Below are positions 58,471 through 64,000 of a DNA stretch of 64,000 nucleotides, in pieces. Source of the stretch: Bagarius yarrelli. Lineage: Eukaryota > Chordata > Actinopteri > Siluriformes > Sisoridae. Both the position numbers and the translations under genes were made by a program. The notes below the pieces were generated by a model. The model made no database searches. It saw only the letters and a list, made by a program, of their open reading frames with translations, and was not told the DNA's origin. Position 1 is the stretch's first letter, and every line of letters starts with the position of its first letter. The stretch is taken from the NCBI GenBank assembly GCA_005784505.1, contig VCAZ01000179.1, forward strand, positions 1-64,000, read 5' to 3'.

Positions 58471-61400
58471 TCACACTTCCGTCTGCAGATCGATGATGTC
58501 CTGGCCTACCAGAGGAATAGCAGTGCCAGGCTTCTCCCACTCCACAGAGGGCATCTCTAGGGGCGAAGCTGCCAAAGGTTCAAGCTCCTTTCTGACCCAT
58601 GATGGAGGCGATGCTTGTGATCTCGGCATGGTCTCCCATGAACGCTCACCCAGTGCTTGCTGTTTATCCTGGAAGAGAAAAGAGTGAAGGATTCGGATAA
58701 GTAAATTCACGATCTCAGCAGCTCAACATTCTGCCTTTACTTTATAGTCCCTTTAAAATTTTGCTAAAGACTAGAACGTCTTTATCAATTTTAACATGTC
58801 CTTACTAAGATAGTTATCCTTTCATAAGACTAACAGTACAAAGAGCATTTGGCAGGAGCATGCAGCATCTGAAAGATATACCCATTAACAGGCTTGTGTT
58901 ATCTCCCTAACATCAGTGCTAAGAGACCCGAAAAAACATTATTTTCCCCATTACGCTGTAACTGTTACATTTTCACAATCAAGCCTGAAGAGACACTTAC
59001 GCTGTGGCTTGTTTTGTCACTTCCTGCAGAAGACACGCTCCACCTCACAGACTGTAGAAAAAAGATAAAGAAGTCAATTTTACCTAACCTGATTCAAACA
59101 AACTTTTGGAATGATAAGAAAGTCAGCTGAGGTCTCAAAAATTCTATTTTAAGCCTGTTCTCTTAACACTATTTTTTTCGCTCTCTACATGATCTCTTTT
59201 TCTGTGCAAGAGAAAATGAGTGATATAAAAAAGAAAAAGGTGGGAAATTGACTGAAATATCAAATGGCTGCATTTCTAAAAGGCATTCGTACACGTTTAT
59301 AGATACCGAACCGTCCTTTTAAACAGGATCTTACCTTGCTGTCCGAAGCGGGCGATTCTCTGTCCTTCTCAGCATGATGTAACTTCCTGTTCAGGTCCTG
59401 GAACATGTTCTGATGGCGCTTTCGCGTATGCATGATCTTCTACATGAAACACATAGCAGAATTAAGAGGGTTAGAACAAACAGGAAAAAGGCCCCTATTG
59501 ACATCTTTTAACTTTGTCATCTTCTCCTGTCTAAGTTATGACTTAATATGACTTTATAGTGCTATTCTTGTTAGCCAAAAACGTCAACATCTGTAAAGCT
59601 TTTCAAAATTCTTTTCTTTTGCTTGATAACAACACAATCATGTAATGATACTGCTTGCAGGCAGGTAGGTTTGGAAAACGTAATTACCTCAAAGTCGAGC
59701 TCAGCATAACGAGATTTCTGTCTCTGCAAAAAGCACAAGAAAAGAAACAAACATTAGTCATTTTTATGTTATTTGTGAGACAGCTGGTAAAAATGGTACA
59801 GTAAGAAATTATATTAAAGTAAAGAAACAATTATATAACTTCTGAAAGCATTCTAAAACTTTTCTGCTGCAGAAAGACTTGCACTCACCCCCTCGCTGAC
59901 CTCCAGCGAGCTCATGGACAGTGTAGAGATGGTCTCACTCTTTGACATCATGGAGTTCATAGAGTCGAAGGTGTCTCCTAGCAAACTGGTGACATGACTC
60001 TCGCTGGAAATGTTGTGCACGTTCTGCAGGGGCGAGTCGCGTTCGGAGTAGGACACGCTGGCACGGTCGGCTGTCACTGGCTTGGTTGCGTAGGCGGCTT
60101 GAGGCTCGGCGTATCCGCTACCCAGATGCATAATGCGTGCCTGAGGCAGCTGTTCGATGCTGATGTTGTACTTCGCAGAAGAGATGTCGTCCTTGGGTTT
60201 GGAACGCAGCGTGGATGTGGTGTTGGGCATCAGCATGTAGCCACTTGCGTCAGGAGCGCCACCGTCTGTCGGTACACGCACTAGCTCTGGGTCCATCTGC
60301 GTGAAGATGTCGCTGTCGCACACGTAGATGGGCTTGGAGCAGGGTGGTTCACCTACCCGGCTCTTGTCCCGACGCAGGGTCAGAGTGTGGCTCGAGTAGT
60401 CTGGCACGGAAGGCATGTGGGTCTTGGTGCTGGGCTTCGAGGGAAGTGTGTGAAAGTTGGGACCCATTGGAAGAGGCAGCTGAGGGAGAGGCATCTTCTC
60501 CTCTGAGGAGGTTTTCATGCCGCCTGAAAAAATTAATGAGATTTTACTTATGTAGCTTCATTCACACTACTGCTAAATCTGGCATTCCTGCCTGCGGTAA
60601 TAGAAATAGATATAGCAGGAAGTGTTAAGCTGGCAATCTCACCTGGTCTGTTTGAGTCACCATCTTTTTCAAAGTCACCCTACAAGCAAGAAAGAGAGAG
60701 AGAGAGAAATTAGAAGAGAGAAATCAAAAATCAACAGCTATTTGCAAGTGCTGCAGGCCATCATGTAAAATGCATGAGCATGCTAATGCTGTTTCCTTAC
60801 TTAGCGGTGAATGTGTTGATTAGTGTATTTCTAGGTGTGTGTGCGTGTGTGTGTGTGTTAGACCCCTACCAGGCGCTGCGTGTGGCCGTTCTGCAGAGAG
60901 CTCCCAGAGTCACCGTTTCCATCATCTTTTCGATCGACTACACGACATTTCACAGCCTCTTGTACCTATAACGTGTATTCACATGTTAAGTCAGTGCATC
61001 AGGATTATATATATATTTTGTAATCATCTGTAACATTCTGTAAGCAGCTTATAAACATTTGCATCACAACTCACTTCTCGGCGCAGGATGCAGTGCACCA
61101 TGACGATGATGAAGCCCTCGAGCGAGTCAAAGACAGCAAAGAGAATCTGGAAAAGAGCCGAGCGGCGGTCTGTGATGGCCAAGACAGCCGACATCCAGGT
61201 CAAAGCCAGCAGCGGGAGAACCACACATGAGCTCCACAGCGACGCCCTGCAGAAACCAGTTCGGTGTGTTAACCTCAGCTAGTGTGTTTGTTGTATTATC
61301 CTTTAGACTTTCTTTTTTAATTCTTAACATATTTTTTTACATAAAATTGAAATCATTTTAACATAACTGGTTGTATTTTTGGATCTATTGAGTTTTATGT

Positions 61401-62787
61401 CTGAAGAGTTCCTATCCTTCCATCCATTTATCCATCCATCTATTCATTTACACCTATTTGTCCATCCTTCTAACTATCCATCTATAAACCCACCCACTCA
61501 TCCATTTATCTATCTATCCATACATACTGTACATACATCTACCTATTTATCCATTTATTAATCCATTCATCCATCTATTCATCTGTTTATCCTATTATTC
61601 ATCCTTCAATCCATCCATCCATCCATCCATCCATCCATCTATTCATTTATCCATCTATCTGATCTAATTCATTCTGATCAATGCACAACTCTTACCCTGC
61701 TCTCTCCTTTAGCTTCACGTCTGTGATTCCGTCCTTTGACACGAGCTTATTAAAGACCAGAATACCAATCACCATGTTCACCTATCACACACACAAACCA
61801 AACATACACTGTGAGGACAGGAGCAATGCTAGAGAACAAAAAAAACGTAAATACATTTTATAAATTGTGATTTGTCTATCTGTTTGTGTGTGTCAGAGAG
61901 TGAGAGAGAGAATGAGACAGAGAGAGAGAGAGGACAAGGAATGTGTTTTTTACTTACCAACACAACAGCAGCTGCAGGTCCAACAAATGAGTACAGAAGC
62001 CCTCCCTCAAGAGACAGCCAGCAGCTAAAGGACAGAAAGAAGTACTTCACGTTAGTAATGTGTAACAAACAGAAAGATACAGGATTAAAACAAAAAGGGA
62101 TAGAGGGAGAGCTAGAGAGAGAGAGAGAGAGACTCACTAGTTGACCGTGCCGTATCCCTTGGCCTTGGTAAAGCCTACAGAAACAGCCACGACGAGTGCA
62201 GGCAGGCCCCAGCCCAGGCATAGAAAACGCTTACGGATGATGCGGTTACGCAGACGACCAGTCACAGCCATGTAGGACTGCCACGCCTCAGTCAAAACCC
62301 AGCAAAAAGATGACAGGAAGAAGAAATGGAGGAAGGCCGCCACCAGAGTGCACATGACCTGGGAGAGAGAGAGAAAGAGAAAAAGAAAGAAACCAATCAG
62401 ATGTTAATGTCATGTTTAACAGAAAAAACATTCGACATAGAGTTCAGAGAGTGATGTCATACCTTGTTGCGAGCCTGAGTCTGACCAATCAGGATGAGTG
62501 CGTTAGAACAGATGATTGACAGACAGAAGTTGATGAGGATGACGGAACGTTCAGAGCGTATATATCTGATCCAGAGAAACAAACCAATCAGTTAGTTTTC
62601 AATCAGGGACTATTGATCTTACAGAATCAGTATACGTGTGTGTGTCTGTGTATGAGTGTGTGTGTATTCTTTCAGGTCCTTACTTCCAAACAGAGACATA
62701 GATGATGATGAGCAGAAGCAGCGTCAGAGATGAAACGCCACATCCTACGATCATGGTAACTGACGGCAACAGGTTTTTATCCATGTT
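58471..62787 (-). CDS. adgrb1: Adhesion GPCR B1 / brain-specific angiogenesis inhibitor 1, 3' part only
   Basis: Thirteen exons (minus): 62787-62684, 62565-62463, 62358-62138, 62024-61958, 61781-61696, 61246-61075, 60965-60870, 60679-60643, 60523-59889, 59723-59688, 59439-59335, 59051-59001, 58668-58471. Junctions are GT-AG, phases agree, sum 1911 bases (636 aa plus stop). The first exon holds TM1 (VGCGVSSLTLLLLIIIYVSV); TM2-7 follow (INFCLSIICSNALILIG; LVAAFLHFFFLSSFCWVL; LEGGLLYSFVGPAAAVVL; LWSSCVVLPLLALTWMSA). Then EAVKCRVVDRKDDGNGDSGS, an intracellular tail with [20 protein letters not shown], and the PDZ ligand QTEV. VVDR...GNGDSG and GQDIIDLQTEV indicate B1 over B2/B3. TSRs, GAIN and GPS lie beyond 64000. 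Role: engulfment receptor and synaptic organiser coupling to ELMO/DOCK/Rac and PDZ proteins. Confidence 0.94.
61410..61660 (+). repeat. Degenerate (CCAT)n in adgrb1 intron
   Basis: CCATCCAT and CCATTTATCC words over 250 bases, perfect at 61612-61640; 36 bases from the acceptor-side exon at 61696. Confidence 0.85.
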
Positions 62788-62820
62788 CTAAAGAGGAAAA
62801 GAGGAGAAAGAAATGTTTAG

Positions 62821-62853
<33 letters not shown>

Positions 62854-63527
62854 ATTCCCTACAGGCAACATGAATGGCAGAACTAGGGCATTGTGACGGA
62901 AGGAGAATTAAAGGTGAGACGTGTGAGACGTGGTGTGTTTGTGTGTGTGTGTGTCCTGCTAGGGTCTATTTCTCACCCCTGCAATAATCTGTTTTGTTGG
63001 CGAGTGGAAGCTAAATGCTGTTGTTGTGCCAGCGGGCAGATAGCAGTGTGTGAGATTGTGTGAAAAAGTATGAAAAAGAGTTTAGAATTAGACATTACCA
63101 ACATTAACGATAATAAGAATAATAATTTTTTTAGATGATATGTTGGTTAGCAGGTTTCTCATATGCACCTCAGACCTTTAAATAAAGTGTCCTATTTGGC
63201 ACATGACATTGGGTGTTTTTAGGCTGCTTAATAAGAGAAATGTAAAAAAAAAAACCAAGACAAAAGAATTAAAAGGCTGAGAAAAGGAAAAAGATGTGAA
63301 CTCACTACATAAGCATGTAACATTATGGATTATTTACAGTGTTATACATTATTTATAGTGTTAAATAACATTTTATAAATTGATAGCACTTAATAGTATA
63401 TATTTTATTCTTATGCTTCCTGCTTTAAGTATTTTTCTTCAAGAAAAAAACGCCATTTTAAAAAAAAGATTAAAATTTTTTTTAAGATGCTATTGCCAAT
63501 CATATTAATGAAATAAACTCACTGCCA

Positions 63528-63564
<37 letters not shown>

Positions 63565-64000
63565 ACATAATACATGCATTGAAATCCCTATGTATTTGTT
63601 TCTGGAAGCCCACAGAAAGGTAATATCTTTGTCTTCTCCCAGATCTCTAACAGAACACTTTGAGAAAGTGATTTTGACTTCACACTGTTTCTCGCAGTAT
63701 GGAATAACAAGATAAATCCAGCCGACTGACCCAAATATGACTTAGGAGGCTTTTGACCTTGAAATATAGACTGTTTGTCTGTTAGACAAGAAAAAAAAAA
63801 CACATGTAGAAGAATCAGGACAAGGAGGCCGCGGAGAATCGAGAGCAGCGTGCCTGAGCAGTGAGTCACACGAGACGGATCCGTTAAGGACGTTTGAACA
63901 CAGGAGGAAGTAGAGCATGTCTTCTGATGTTCTATCTCGCAGACTTTTATTTGTCAGCTTAGAGACGCCAAAAATTCCCTATTTCTGCGAGACCATTAGA
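62788..64000 (-). other. adgrb1: adgrb1 intron upstream of the TM1 exon
   Basis: No further exon seen; in particular no GPS-type CxC...HLT sequence. Holds (AC)n at 62833-62851 and (ATT)n at 63530-63561. The intron runs off the window. Confidence 0.6.

Noticed and set aside
1..64000. CRISPR arrays, bacterial operons, phage or plasmid systems
   Set aside because: The tandem arrays lack repeat-spacer structure and all genes are spliced vertebrate genes.

Overview
The window is vertebrate nuclear DNA, almost certainly from a teleost fish. Support: four spliced, vertebrate-type protein genes with GT-AG introns, a nuclear tRNA-Trp, an immunoglobulin light-chain V segment, several families of fish-type Tc1/mariner transposons, and about 19 copies of tRNA-derived SINEs ending in the 'gtaagtcgctctggataagggcgtctgccaaatg' type tail (given here only as a label for the family). 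From memory that SINE type is abundant in catfishes and relatives, so an otophysan, perhaps siluriform, source is likely; this is inference. There are no bacterial or phage features.

Layout. 1-516: an IgL V gene (minus) with leader, V exon and a 12-spacer recombination signal at the window edge. 0.5-5 kb: AT-rich DNA holding a broken non-LTR retrotransposon. 5.1-11.4 kb: dnajc8 (minus, 9 coding exons, predicted 255 aa), with two introns swollen by GAAA-type purine tracts. 11.5-22.4 kb: intergenic DNA filled with dead mariner/Tc1 and hAT-like elements and two runs of more than 40 G. 22.4-28.5 kb: hnrnpr (minus, 10 coding exons, about 632 aa), whose last exon carries an apparent one-base frame break in a C6 run. 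29.0 kb: tRNA-Trp(CCA). 30.6-32.2 kb: a Tc1 element with sharp ends and a TA duplication. 32.3-38.3 kb: atp5if1 (minus, 3 exons, 107 aa), whose second intron carries a 2.7 kb array of a 70-bp repeat. 38.4-58 kb: a gene desert with SINE clusters, two reciprocally truncated copies of another Tc1 family, retrotransposon tails and simple repeats. 58.3-64 kb: the 3' part of adgrb1/BAI1 (minus), from TM1 to the QTEV C-terminus, 13 exons.

All four recognised protein genes, and the V segment, are read from the minus strand. Their products act in unrelated places: spliceosome-linked co-chaperone (dnajc8), RNA-binding protein (hnrnpr), mitochondrial ATP synthase inhibitor (atp5if1), adhesion GPCR (adgrb1), so this is a syntenic block and not a functional operon. 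dnajc8, hnrnpr and atp5if1 each have a TGACGTC(A) CRE/ATF-type core close to the 5' end. I found no new multi-gene system; the most informative oddities are the hnrnpr frame break, the polypyrimidine tracts flanking dnajc8 exon 7, the reciprocal Tc1 deletion copies, the 70-bp array and a decayed 27-bp repeat that is easy to overlook.
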